A DNA stretch of 64,000 bases from Blattabacterium cuenoti (GCF_014252095.1 NZ_CP059210.1:124332-188331), one strand, 5' to 3'. Positions 8,186 through 17,004 are shown, numbered from the stretch's first letter. Program-made: numbers and translations. The notes: generated by a model not told the origin, from the letters alone.

Positions 8186-9658
8186 ATGCATCAATTAACT
8201 AAACGTAGTGTGGATTATTCCAAATGGTATAATGAAATTATCATTAGATCTGGTTTAGCAGAATTTTCCGGAATTCGTGGTTTTATGATTATAAAGCCAT
8301 ATGGTTTTTCTATATGGGAAATCATCAAAAAAACATTAGACAAAATGTTTAAAGAAACGGGACATAAAAATGTTTATTTTCCTATGCTTATTCCTAAATC
8401 TTCTTTTTCAAAAGAAAAAAAACATATTGAAAATTTTTCTAGAGAATGTGCTATAGTCACGCATTGTAGGTTGAAAAAAAATACAGATAGAGAAGAATTA
8501 ACTGTAGATCCAAAATCTAAACTTCAAGAAGAATTAGTGATTCGACCTACTTCTGAAAGTATCATATGGAAAACTTTTAGACATTGGATTCATTCTTATA
8601 GAGATCTTCCTCTTCTTTTGAATCAATGGGGAAATGCTATTAGATGGGAAATGCGAACCCGTTTATTTTTAAGAACTTCTGAATTTTTATGGCAAGAAGG
8701 TCATACAGCTCATTCTACTGAAAAAGAAGCCATAGAAGAAACTAAAAAAATATTAAATATTTATGCAGATTTTTCTGAAAAAATTATGGCAATTCCTGTA
8801 GTTCAAGGAATTAAACCTTACATGGATAAATTTTCTGGTTCTGAAACAACATTTAGTCTAGAGGCCATGATGCAAGATGGAAAAGCGTTACAAATTGGAA
8901 CTTCACATTTTCTTGGACAAAATTTTTCAAAAGCTTTCGATGTGAAATTCACTAATAAAAATGGAAAGAAAGAATATGTCTGGTCTACATCTTGGGGGGT
9001 TTCGACTAGATTAATAGGTGGAATAGTTATGTTACACTCAGATGATCATGGACTGATATTACCTCCCAGAATAGCTCCTATACAAATAGTTATTATACCT
9101 ATATATAAAAACAAGCAAGAATTAAGTAAAATAAATGAAATAGCTGAAAGGATCCAAAACATTATAGAAGAAAAAGGATTCAGTGTGAAATATGATAACA
9201 GAGAGATTTTTACTCCTGGATGGAAATTTCATGAATACGAAATGAAGGGGGTCCCTATACGAATTAACATTGGATTGGATGAAATCATAAAAGAAAAAGC
9301 AGAAGTTTTTAGAAGAGATACTTACGAAAAAGTAGATGTTTCTTTGAATCAGATTATCACTTTTATTCCACAACTTCTTGAGAAAATACAAAAGAATCTC
9401 TATCAAAGAGCTTTAACTAGAACAAAAAAATTGACCATGATTTCAGATCATTATGAGGATTTTAAAAAAAAAATAAACAGTGTAGGAGGTTTTATCCTTG
9501 CTCATTGGGATGGGACAAAAAGTACAGGGAAAAAAATTCAAGAAGAAACGGAAGCTACTATACGTTGTATTCCAATTTCTACTAAAAAAGAAGAAGGAAA
9601 GTGTATTTATTCTGGAAATCCTTCTTCTCAAAGAGTTTTTTTTGCAAAATCTTATTAA
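8186..9658 (+). CDS. proS: Prolyl-tRNA synthetase (short, archaeal/eukaryote-like type)
   Basis: The 490-residue class II synthetase has motif 2 (RPTSESIIWKTFRHWI), a TSEFLWQEGHTAH segment and motif 3 (GGIVMLHSDDHGLILPPRIA), followed by the anticodon-binding domain and a C terminus ending in aromatic KSY. The length, the absence of the inserted editing domain and the Tyr terminus identify the ProS type 3 group found in Bacteroidetes, archaea and eukaryotes. It charges tRNA-Pro in the cytosol. The gene is divergent from rpmF. Confidence 0.96.
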   Translation: MHQLTKRSVDYSKWYNEIIIRSGLAEFSGIRGFMIIKPYGFSIWEIIKKTLDKMFKETGHKNVYFPMLIPKSSFSKEKKHIENFSRECAIVTHCRLKKNTDREELTVDPKSKLQEELVIRPTSESIIWKTFRHWIHSYRDLPLLLNQWGNAIRWEMRTRLFLRTSEFLWQEGHTAHSTEKEAIEETKKILNIYADFSEKIMAIPVVQGIKPYMDKFSGSETTFSLEAMMQDGKALQIGTSHFLGQNFSKAFDVKFTNKNGKKEYVWSTSWGVSTRLIGGIVMLHSDDHGLILPPRIAPIQIVIIPIYKNKQELSKINEIAERIQNIIEEKGFSVKYDNREIFTPGWKFHEYEMKGVPIRINIGLDEIIKEKAEVFRRDTYEKVDVSLNQIITFIPQLLEKIQKNLYQRALTRTKKLTMISDHYEDFKKKINSVGGFILAHWDGTKSTGKKIQEETEATIRCIPISTKKEEGKCIYSGNPSSQRVFFAKSY

Positions 9659-9659
9659 T

Positions 9660-10613
9660 TTAAGGAAATTCAATCACGTTTAGTTTTCCTATAAATCTAT
9701 TTATAGATGGAAATTTTTTTTTTTGCAGAAGATCAACTAATTCTTTTCTCAATCTATCAAAAACAGTAACCCCTTCTTTTATAAATTGTGTTCCTATTTG
9801 AACCGCTGAGGCTCCACACAATATGTGTTCAAAAATATCTTTTCCGGAACAAATTCCCCCACAACCTATTATAGGAATCTCTTTTCGGAGATAAGTATAA
9901 AATTGACGAATATTTGCTAATGCAAATGGTTTGATAGTTTTTCCTCCTATCCCTCCAAAACCCATTTTTGGTTGAATTACCACAGTTTCTTTCTTGATAT
10001 CAATGAAAAGACCATTAGGTAAACTATTAATACAGGTAACAAAGAAAATAGGATATTTATTTAAAATACAAGCCATTTTTTTAATATGTCTATTTTCAAA
10101 ATAAGGTGGCAACTTAACTCCTAAAGGTTTTTTATAAAATTTAAATATCTTTTCGAAAAAATTCGAAATATGATTAAAATCATAACCTAATACTTTATCT
10201 TTTCCAATAATATTTGGACAAGATAAATTTAATTCTACTGCACTGATACGGGAAGAAAGATTGGCTTTATGAAGAAGAAGATAATTTTCCTCTATAGAAA
10301 GTCCTGATATAGATAAGAAAAAAGGTTTTTTAAGATTTTTTTTTTCTAAAAAATCTAAATAAAAATCTATTCCAAGATTTGGGAGGCCCATAGAATTAAT
10401 GCTTCCAATATTCCATCCAAAATATCTAGGTTCTAAATTTCCTTTTCTTGGTTTCAAGGTACAACTCTTTGTTACAACAGCTCCTGAAGAGCTAGTAATC
10501 AATTTTTTAAGATCTTTTTCTGTAGTACAAAGTACTCCTGAAGCATTCATAATACAAGAAGAAAGTTGGATCCCATTTATATCAGCAGATATATCTATTT
10601 TCTTTTTTTTCAT
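9660..10613 (-). CDS. pyrD: Dihydroorotate dehydrogenase, class 1A (fumarate type)
   Basis: From the ATG at 10613 the product has 317 residues; ATGs at 10619 and 10655 would add a few residues without family similarity. Motifs include MNASGVLCTT, NIGSINSMGLPNLGIDFYL and ELNLSCPNIIGKDKV, where the Cys of SCPN is the catalytic base of class 1 enzymes. The pattern fits soluble class 1A DHODH (Lactococcus PyrDA, yeast URA1), which uses fumarate and not quinone. There is no membrane-anchoring N terminus. It is divergent from the fused pyrE-pyrF gene, so three consecutive UMP steps sit together. Confidence 0.93.
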   Translation of the reverse strand: MKKKKIDISADINGIQLSSCIMNASGVLCTTEKDLKKLITSSSGAVVTKSCTLKPRKGNLEPRYFGWNIGSINSMGLPNLGIDFYLDFLEKKNLKKPFFLSISGLSIEENYLLLHKANLSSRISAVELNLSCPNIIGKDKVLGYDFNHISNFFEKIFKFYKKPLGVKLPPYFENRHIKKMACILNKYPIFFVTCINSLPNGLFIDIKKETVVIQPKMGFGGIGGKTIKPFALANIRQFYTYLRKEIPIIGCGGICSGKDIFEHILCGASAVQIGTQFIKEGVTVFDRLRKELVDLLQKKKFPSINRFIGKLNVIEFP

Positions 10614-10692
10614 GATCATAGAAATTGTATAAGTAATATAATACAAAACCCACAAGGAGAAAATTTTTAACTTTAACCAAAAAAGGTTTTTT

Positions 10693-12060
10693 ATGGAAGA
10701 AAAAGAACAGTTTTTCTTAAAAATTTATAATTTAGGAATTATCAAATTTGGTCATTTTACCTTGAAAAGTGGAATGACTTCTCCTATATATATAGACTTT
10801 CGTCCAATAGCTTCTAGACCAGATTTATTAATAAAACTTTCTGATTTGCTTCTTAGAGAAGTTCCAGATCATACGCTTGAACTTATTTGTGGAGTTCCCT
10901 ATGCGGCTTTACCTATAGCTACTACTTTATCCTTAAGGTCAAATATCCCTTTGATTATTAAGAGAAAAGAAAATAAAGGTTATGGTACCAAACGAATGAT
11001 AGAAGGGATTTACAAAAAAGGACAAAATTGTCTTCTTATAGAAGATGTAATCACCAGTGGTGATAGTTTATTACAAACCGTGAGAGATCTTGAAAAAGAA
11101 GGATTAATTATTAAAAACATTCTATCCATTCTTGATCGTGAACAAGGAGGAATAGATAATATAAAAAAAAGAGGATTTAATATCCGAACTTTATTTCGGA
11201 TAGGAGAAGTTTTAAAGATGTTAGAAAACAAAGATCTTTTAAAGGAAAAAGAAATACATATAATTCAACTTTTTTTCAAAAAAAAGAATAAAAAAAATTT
11301 TCAGGAAAAACGTATTTCCTATGAAGAAAAAAAAGAAAAAATTTCCCATCCCATTGGAAAAAAACTTCTTGATATAACGTTGAAAAAAAAAACAAATTTG
11401 ATTGTTTCAGCTGACTTAATATACTCTGAAAAAATTTTAGAACTAGGGAATTTGACTGGAGATTCCATTTGTGGATTGAAACTTCATGCAGATATTATTA
11501 GTGATTTTTCATCTTCATTCATTGCATCTCTTAAAAAGATTTCTGTAGAAAAGAAATTTTTATTATTTGAAGATAGAAAATTATGTGATGTGGGACCTAT
11601 AAATTATCTACAATTACATCATGGATTACACAAAATTTCTTCTTGGGTAGATATTTTAACCGTCCATCTACTTGCAGGAAGTATCAGTATACAAAACTTG
11701 AATATTCCTTCAAATATGGGATTAATTACTGTGTCTGAAATGTCTTCTTTTGGAAGATTATCTGATGATAATTATATAAGAAAAGCTTTAAACATTTCTT
11801 TAAAAAATCCAAAAGTAATTGGAACTGTGGCACAAAGAAGAGTAGACGATCGATTATTATTATTTACCCCTGGAATACATTTTTCTCAATCAAAAGAAAA
11901 TTCGATGGGAAATACGTACATTCATCCTAATCAAGCTTTTCAAAAAAATAAAAGTGATTTTATCATAGTTGGAAAAGCTATTTATCAATCTACAAATCCA
12001 AAAATTGTGGCAGAAAAATATAGAGAGGCAGGATGGACCGCTTATGAAAATGGACTTTAG
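10693..12060 (+). CDS. pyrEF: Bifunctional orotate phosphoribosyltransferase / OMP decarboxylase (UMP synthase)
   Basis: One 455-codon frame encodes both last steps of UMP synthesis. Residues about 1-205 are OPRT, with LKSGMTSPIYIDFRPIASRP and the PRPP-binding loop LLIEDVITSGDS. Residues about 215-455 are ODCase, with GLKLHADI, the catalytic FEDRKLCDVG (Asp/Lys network) and FIIVGKAIYQS. The order OPRT-ODC and many residues resemble animal UMP synthase more than the separate bacterial PyrE and PyrF. No stop or frameshift separates the domains. It is divergent from pyrD across about 80 bases. Confidence 0.94.
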   Translation: MEEKEQFFLKIYNLGIIKFGHFTLKSGMTSPIYIDFRPIASRPDLLIKLSDLLLREVPDHTLELICGVPYAALPIATTLSLRSNIPLIIKRKENKGYGTKRMIEGIYKKGQNCLLIEDVITSGDSLLQTVRDLEKEGLIIKNILSILDREQGGIDNIKKRGFNIRTLFRIGEVLKMLENKDLLKEKEIHIIQLFFKKKNKKNFQEKRISYEEKKEKISHPIGKKLLDITLKKKTNLIVSADLIYSEKILELGNLTGDSICGLKLHADIISDFSSSFIASLKKISVEKKFLLFEDRKLCDVGPINYLQLHHGLHKISSWVDILTVHLLAGSISIQNLNIPSNMGLITVSEMSSFGRLSDDNYIRKALNISLKNPKVIGTVAQRRVDDRLLLFTPGIHFSQSKENSMGNTYIHPNQAFQKNKSDFIIVGKAIYQSTNPKIVAEKYREAGWTAYENGL

Positions 12061-12282
12061 AAATTATACTTAATACAACAAAGCTTAAAATTAAAACATG
12101 AATAGATTAAATTTTTTTTTCAAAAAAATTAATGGTACTGATTATATTTTTGTTTAATTTGTGATAGATAAGAGGAGGATAATAGATCATAGATATTATT
12201 AATTATGTTTGATCATGTTTTATCCTCAAAAAGACTCGAATTCGAAACTTAAAAATAAACTTAAAAATTTTTTGAATAAATT
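12061..12282. other. Intergenic stretch with an imperfect inverted repeat
   Basis: These 222 bases between pyrEF and marC have no convincing ORF. GAGGATAA (12175-12182) is repeated inverted as TTATCCTC (12220-12227), with a further partial match inside (GATCAT / TGATCA). That would allow an 8-base-pair stem plus an inner helix. A TAnnTTTG match (TATTTTTG, 12145-12152) sits upstream of the repeat and could start a marC transcript whose leader carries the hairpin. No T-run directly follows the second arm, so it is not a typical terminator. Confidence 0.35.
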
Positions 12283-12861
12283 TTGAATATGGAATGGATA
12301 AATTCATTAATCAGTTGTTTCATGATCCTTTTTAGCATTATCGATATACTAGGAAATGCTCCCATAATTATGGGTTTTAAATCCAAAGGAAATATTATAG
12401 AGACAAAAAAAGTGATAGTGACTTCTCTTATTATCTTTTTATCTTTTTTGTTTTTAGGACAACCTATGCTAAAAATTATTGGTGTGGATGTTCACTCTTT
12501 TTCCATTGCAGGATCTATCGTTTTGTTTTTAATTGGGTTAGAAATGATTTTAGGCATAGATCTTCATAAAGTAACAGAAAACGCCCAAACTTCTATCGTT
12601 CCAATTGCCTTTCCACTTATAGCTGGCCCCGGATCCTTAACTACTCTAATTTCTCTAAGAACTACTTATGATGTAAAAATCATACTTATTTCTTTGATAC
12701 TAAATATGATAGTAGTCTATTTTGTCATAGATAGATGTGATTTTATAGCCGAAAAAATAGGAACTAATGGTTTAGATATACTAAAAAAGATATTCGGGAT
12801 CGTTTTATTGGCTTTTGCAGTAAAAATTTTTGGAGCTAATGCCAGTCAATTATTTCAATAA
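12283..12861 (+). CDS. MarC family integral membrane protein
   Basis: The 192-residue protein has about six hydrophobic segments and family motifs such as IDILGNAPIIMGF near the N terminus and AFPLIAGPGSLTTLI in the middle. MarC/YhgN (NAAT family) proteins are inner-membrane proteins of uncertain substrate; some archaeal members are annotated as amino acid transporters. Retention in a reduced symbiont genome fits a transport role, but this is inference. Its 3' end overlaps the convergent rnpA frame by about 12 bases. Confidence 0.88.
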   Translation: MNMEWINSLISCFMILFSIIDILGNAPIIMGFKSKGNIIETKKVIVTSLIIFLSFLFLGQPMLKIIGVDVHSFSIAGSIVLFLIGLEMILGIDLHKVTENAQTSIVPIAFPLIAGPGSLTTLISLRTTYDVKIILISLILNMIVVYFVIDRCDFIAEKIGTNGLDILKKIFGIVLLAFAVKIFGANASQLFQ

Positions 12862-13237
12862 AAATGAGAGGTCAGTATCTCTTATGAGATTAAATATTTT
12901 TTTAATAGAGGGGTTAATATCCTGAAATTTTGGTAAAAATTTTCCTATATAAATAAATACAATATGATAACTACAACGAGTTTGTTCTATTTTTTCTTCT
13001 AAAATAGATTTATTTAATAAAAAAGAGGCCCGCAATAAACGTTTTATTCTATTTCTATGTACGGCTTTTTTGAAATTTTTTTTTTACCAAAGTTCCAATT
13101 AGTTCTGTACATCTCATTTTATTTTCATTATGGGGATACAATAAAAAAAAACTATAAATAGGAAATACAGGTAATAATTTTCCGTATTTGATTGTATGAT
13201 AAATAATATTTTTTTTTCTTTTTACTTGAAAACCCAT
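12850..13237 (-). pseudogene. rnpA: RNase P protein component, frame broken at an A10 run
   Basis: Two reverse-strand frames join into one RnpA protein of about 128 residues. The first (13237-13055) covers the N-terminal half, ending in a stop just after LIGTLVKKK. The second supplies FKKAVHRNRIKRLL and the rest to the stop at 12850; this is the RNR signature that contacts the tRNA leader and RNase P RNA. The frame is lost at ten A on the coding strand (plus-strand T-run 13076-13085). Nine A would restore it. As RnpA is normally needed, slippage rescue or a sequencing error is at least as likely as true loss. It follows fbp by three bases. Confidence 0.82.
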
Positions 13238-13240
13238 ACC

Positions 13241-14248
13241 TTATCTATCTGATGATTGATTATTCATAAATTCCTCCAACTTAGAAACCATCCCGACAGG
13301 TCCACAAATGAATGGAGTCCTTTGATGTAACTTGAAAGGTTCTATATCTAGAATTCTTTTTTTTCCATCAGAAGCTTTTCCACCCGCTTGTTCTGTTAAA
13401 AATGCCATCGGATTACATTCATAAAGTAGCCTCAATTTTCCATTTGGAGAAAGCGCTGTTTTGGGGTAAATATATATACCTCCTTGTATCATATTTCTAT
13501 GAAAATCTCCCACTAATGATCCAATATATCGTGCCGTATAAGGACGATTATCTTTTTCTTCTTGACAGTATCTTATAAATTTCTTGATCCCATTAGGGAA
13601 TCTAACATAATTTCCCTCGTTGATAGAATAAATTTTTTCTACTTTAGGGAAATGAAGTTGAGGATGAGATAAATAAAAAGTTCCCACAGAAGGATCCAAA
13701 GTAAATCCATGTACCCCATTTCCTGTAGTATAGACCAAAATAGTGGAGGATCCATAAATAATATATCCTGCAAGAATTTGTTTATTTCCTTTTTGCAAAA
13801 AATCTTCTATTCTCAAATCCATTTGAATGGGAGTCTTCTTGATATACACTGAAAATATAGTCCCAATAGACACATTGACATCTATATTGGAAGAACCATC
13901 TAGTGGATCTATTAAAACAATGTATTTCTTTTGAAAAGGATTTTCTTTTTCTCCCTTTATCACTATAAAATCTTTGCTTTCTTCCGAAGCTATTCCACAA
14001 ACTACATTTCTGCTTTTAAATGATTCAATAAAAATTCTGTGTGCAAAATCATCTAGTTTCTGTTGATTTTCTCCTTGTATATTAGTTATTCCTGAACTTC
14101 CAATTTTTTCTGTTAAACCTGCTTTATTCACCTCCTTGTTAATAGCTTTAGCTGCTAATTTAATAGAACTAAATAACCGTAATAAATCTTCTGTTGAATA
14201 TAAAAAACGATCTCTATTTTCTATGATAAATTCTCCTAAGGTATACAT
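13241..14248 (-). CDS. fbp: Fructose-1,6-bisphosphatase class I
   Basis: The 335-residue product from the ATG at 14248 ([15 protein letters not shown]) has the metal-binding signature [18 protein letters not shown], the GIASEES segment and the late [11 protein letters not shown] and EQAGGKA motifs. This identifies class I FBPase, the key gluconeogenic step yielding fructose 6-phosphate. An in-frame extension to 14305 has no family similarity. Together with fbaA at 52 kb it suggests that gluconeogenesis from host-supplied carbon is retained. Confidence 0.95.
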   Translation of the reverse strand: MYTLGEFIIENRDRFLYSTEDLLRLFSSIKLAAKAINKEVNKAGLTEKIGSSGITNIQGENQQKLDDFAHRIFIESFKSRNVVCGIASEESKDFIVIKGEKENPFQKKYIVLIDPLDGSSNIDVNVSIGTIFSVYIKKTPIQMDLRIEDFLQKGNKQILAGYIIYGSSTILVYTTGNGVHGFTLDPSVGTFYLSHPQLHFPKVEKIYSINEGNYVRFPNGIKKFIRYCQEEKDNRPYTARYIGSLVGDFHRNMIQGGIYIYPKTALSPNGKLRLLYECNPMAFLTEQAGGKASDGKKRILDIEPFKLHQRTPFICGPVGMVSKLEEFMNNQSSDR

Positions 14249-14515
14249 GATGTATTGGAAAATATATATAAATATCAGATTTTTTTTCGTTTCTAAAAAC
14301 GACAAAGATTTTTAAAAAAAAAATCTTCTATTTTTTAGAAAAATTTATAGTTAATTCCATTTGAAAAAATGATAGAATATAAACTGTAAAAATTCAAATT
14401 TTAATCTTTTAAAAAAAAGTTATAAATTTTTTATTTTTCACCAAAAAAAAAAAGAAGGAATAAATAATACATTATAAATAACTTTCATTTGTTTTTTGAG
14501 TAATTTTATTAGTTC
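14249..14515. other. AT-rich divergent intergenic region
   Basis: These 267 bases between fbp and plsC are extremely A/T-rich with several A or T runs and no plausible ORF or RNA gene. It should carry the start signals of both genes. TAACTTTC followed by CATTTG near 14480-14495 is only a near match to the Bacteroidetes promoter. I see nothing else in it. Confidence 0.3.
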
Positions 14516-15277
14516 ATGAAAATTCTTCAAATTTCATTTATATTATTATGGCGGGTCTGGTTTTTTCTAATCAATATATTTTTAGTTCCATTATGGGCAG
14601 GGGCTTCTATTCCATTTCTTTTTCAAGATAAATATTATCATATTGCATATTGGTTTCACCAAATGTGGGCGAGAAGCAATCTTTTTCTCATGGGTTTTTG
14701 GTATGTATTAGAAAAAGATCAAGAAACATTAGATAAGAATAAACAATATATGATAATCAGTAATCATAGTTCTATTATGGACATTATGTTGATTTACTCT
14801 TTAATGAGAAACCATCCCTTAGTTTTTGTAGGGAAAGCGGAACTAGCCAAACTTCCTTTTTTCGGTTTTGTTTATAGAAGAAGCAATATATTAATAGAAA
14901 GGAAAAATTTTTCTAGTTGTATGCAAGTATTTAAACAAATACAGAAAAAAGTAGATTCTGGAAAAAGTGTCTGTATTTTCCCAGAAGGAGGGGTACCTAA
15001 CCCTTCTATTTTTTTAGATCATTTTAAAAGTGGTGCCTTTTCTATTGCTATAATAAAAAAAATACCTATCATTCCATTTACCATAGCTGATATAAAAACA
15101 AAGTTTCCAAGTTTTCCTATTATAAAGGGTGGACCTGGAAAAATACGAATAAAACAACATCACTCCATCTCAACAAAAAACTTGTCCTTAAAAGACAAAA
15201 ATTTTCTAAAAGAAAAATGTTTTAATTTAATTAAATATCAATTAGAACAATTTGAACGTGAAAAAATTAACTCGTGA
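14516..15277 (+). CDS. plsC: 1-acyl-sn-glycerol-3-phosphate acyltransferase
   Basis: The 253-residue protein has an N-terminal hydrophobic region (about 5-33) and the acyltransferase boxes NHSSIMD (NHX4D, catalytic) and FPEGGVPNP (FPEG, substrate binding). These mark the PlsC/LPLAT family that adds the second acyl chain to make phosphatidic acid at the inner membrane. The stop codon overlaps the GTG start of rnhA (GTGA), so both are translated from one mRNA. Confidence 0.92.
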   Translation: MKILQISFILLWRVWFFLINIFLVPLWAGASIPFLFQDKYYHIAYWFHQMWARSNLFLMGFWYVLEKDQETLDKNKQYMIISNHSSIMDIMLIYSLMRNHPLVFVGKAELAKLPFFGFVYRRSNILIERKNFSSCMQVFKQIQKKVDSGKSVCIFPEGGVPNPSIFLDHFKSGAFSIAIIKKIPIIPFTIADIKTKFPSFPIIKGGPGKIRIKQHHSISTKNLSLKDKNFLKEKCFNLIKYQLEQFEREKINS

Positions 15278-15758
15278 ATAAAAAAATTCATATTTACACC
15301 GATGGTTCTTCCAAAGGAAATCCTGGACCTGGGGGATATGCTATTTTTATAGAAGTAGTAGGGACTACCTATAGAAAAGTTATTTCCGAAGGTTTTCGTT
15401 ATACCACTAATAATCGAATGGAACTATTAGCTGTCATAGTTGGATTAGAAAAAATTACAAAAAAGAAACAGAATATTGTTGTATTTACCGATTCTAAATA
15501 TGTGGTAAATCCTATTCAAAAAAATTGGATATTTCAATGGAAAAAAAATAATTTTTATAAAAAAAAAACGCAGATCTATGGATCCGATTTTTAGATATAT
15601 TTCGTCAACATTTTATTGTTTTCAAATGGATAAAAGGACATGATTTTCATTATATTAATGATTATTGTGATCGACTATCAGCAGAAGCTTCCAAAAGAAA
15701 GAATTTAAAAATAGATTATGTTTATGAAACATATGAAAAGAAAAAAAATATTCATTAA
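15274..15758 (+). pseudogene. rnhA: Ribonuclease HI, frame broken at an A10 run
   Basis: The GTG-started frame gives RNase HI up to residue about 95, with catalytic D10 (YTDGSSKGNPGPGG), E50 (NNRMEL) and D73 (FTDSKYV), and then stops at 15594 after a nonsense tail. Past the ten-A run at 15559-15568 a shifted frame reads ADLWIRFLDIFRQHFIVFKW, then IKGH and CDRLSAEA, the rest of RNase HI with the fourth catalytic Asp, to the TAA at 15756-15758. One extra A (or two fewer) restores the frame. The shifted half is intact and conserved, which argues for slippage rescue, very recent loss or an assembly error. RNase HI removes RNA from RNA-DNA hybrids. Confidence 0.85.
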
Positions 15759-16534
15759 TTATAATTTCTTTGTCTAAGAATTTCATATATGATTACAGAC
15801 ATAGCATTACTTACATTTAGAGAATCCATATTTCCAAACATAGGAATGGTTACTATTTTGTGAGCGATTTTTAACCAAATAGGCGATACCCCATTGCTTT
15901 CTGAACCTAAAACGATGGCTAAATGTGAAGAAAATTTCGTTCTATATAATTGTATAGCCTTTTCATGAAATCCTGTTACTATAATTTCTATTTTTTTCTT
16001 TAGCAACCAGGAAATAATGGATTCTTTTTCCTCAATGAGAATTTTGTTTGTAAAAACACTTCCTAGACTACATCTAATTATATTAGGATTGTAAATATAG
16101 GTTTTTATATTACATAATATAATCAAATGAACCCCTACCGCATCAGCTATTCTTAGCATGGATCCTAAATTTCCAGGTTTTTCTATCCCATCTAATATAA
16201 GAATAAAAGGATTTTGAGATATTTTTATATTTTCTAGTCTTTCAAGATTTTTTCTTTTAAATAAGGCGATGATTCCACCGGAATTTTCTCTATAGGCTAA
16301 TTTTTTAAAGGCTTTTATGCTAATAAAAAAAACAATGTGATTAAACGATTTGATAATATTATATTTGTGAAATATTTTTTTGCATATGAAAATTTCTATG
16401 GGTAAAAAATTACCTTTTATTGCCATTTCAAATTCTTTAATTCCTTCTACAAAAAAGATTTTTCTGGAACTTTTTTTATAAATTTTTCTTAAATTATTAA
16501 TTTTATGACTACGTGTCCCATATATGTTTTCCAT
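15755..16534 (-). CDS. TrmH/SpoU family RNA 2'-O-methyltransferase
   Basis: The 259-residue protein has the SpoU-family motif 1 (GIEKPGNLGSMLRIADAVG), motif 2 (IVLGSESNGVSP) and motif 3 (IPMFGNMDSLNVSNAMSV), which together form the trefoil-knot SAM site. A lysine-rich N-terminal substrate-binding region precedes it. The family methylates ribose 2'-OH in rRNA or tRNA; which site cannot be read from sequence. It is convergent with rnhA and overlaps its end by four bases. Confidence 0.9.
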   Translation of the reverse strand: MENIYGTRSHKINNLRKIYKKSSRKIFFVEGIKEFEMAIKGNFLPIEIFICKKIFHKYNIIKSFNHIVFFISIKAFKKLAYRENSGGIIALFKRKNLERLENIKISQNPFILILDGIEKPGNLGSMLRIADAVGVHLIILCNIKTYIYNPNIIRCSLGSVFTNKILIEEKESIISWLLKKKIEIIVTGFHEKAIQLYRTKFSSHLAIVLGSESNGVSPIWLKIAHKIVTIPMFGNMDSLNVSNAMSVIIYEILRQRNYN

Positions 16535-16545
16535 ATTATCTTAAA

Positions 16546-17004
16546 ATGAATTATGAAATATTTAAAAAATATGATCAAACTTACATGAGTCTAGCTATAG
16601 AATGGTCAAAATTATCTTTTTGTAAAAAAAAAAAAGTAGGAGCTATTATAGTCAAAAAAAACAGAATCATATCCGATGGATACAACGGAACTCCAAGTGG
16701 ATTTGATAATATATGTGAAGATAAAAATGGAGAAACCAAATGGTATGTTTTACATGCAGAAGCAAATGCTATATTAAAAATATCTACTTCTTCGTATTCT
16801 TGTAAAGGCGCTTTTTTATACATTACACATTTTCCATGTCTAGAATGCAGCAAATTGATTTATCAATCTAAAATTAAAAGAGTAGTATATTTATATGATC
16901 ACAAATATACCATCAAAAATGATGGATTAAATTTTTTAATAAAATCTAAAATCATAGTAGATCCTATTTTTATAAATGATCAAAAAACCCAGATGGCGGA
17001 ATAG
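16546..17004 (+). CDS. Deoxycytidylate (dCMP) deaminase family protein
   Basis: From the ATG at 16546 (MNYEIFKKYDQTYMSLA) the product has 152 residues; an earlier frame start would overlap the divergent methyltransferase gene. It carries the zinc-binding deaminase motifs HAEANAIL and PCLECSK and the nucleotide-binding GYNGTPSGF, which identify the dCMP deaminase/ComEB group. It makes dUMP for ThyA, present at 24.6 kb. The coding sequence contains twelve consecutive A (16624-16635) in frame. The last six codons and the stop lie inside tRNA-Leu. Confidence 0.9.
   Translation: MNYEIFKKYDQTYMSLAIEWSKLSFCKKKKVGAIIVKKNRIISDGYNGTPSGFDNICEDKNGETKWYVLHAEANAILKISTSSYSCKGAFLYITHFPCLECSKLIYQSKIKRVVYLYDHKYTIKNDGLNFLIKSKIIVDPIFINDQKTQMAE

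Noticed and set aside
13782..14000. Open frame on the same strand within fbp
   Set aside because: It is an out-of-frame shadow of an intact fbp gene and has no family similarity.
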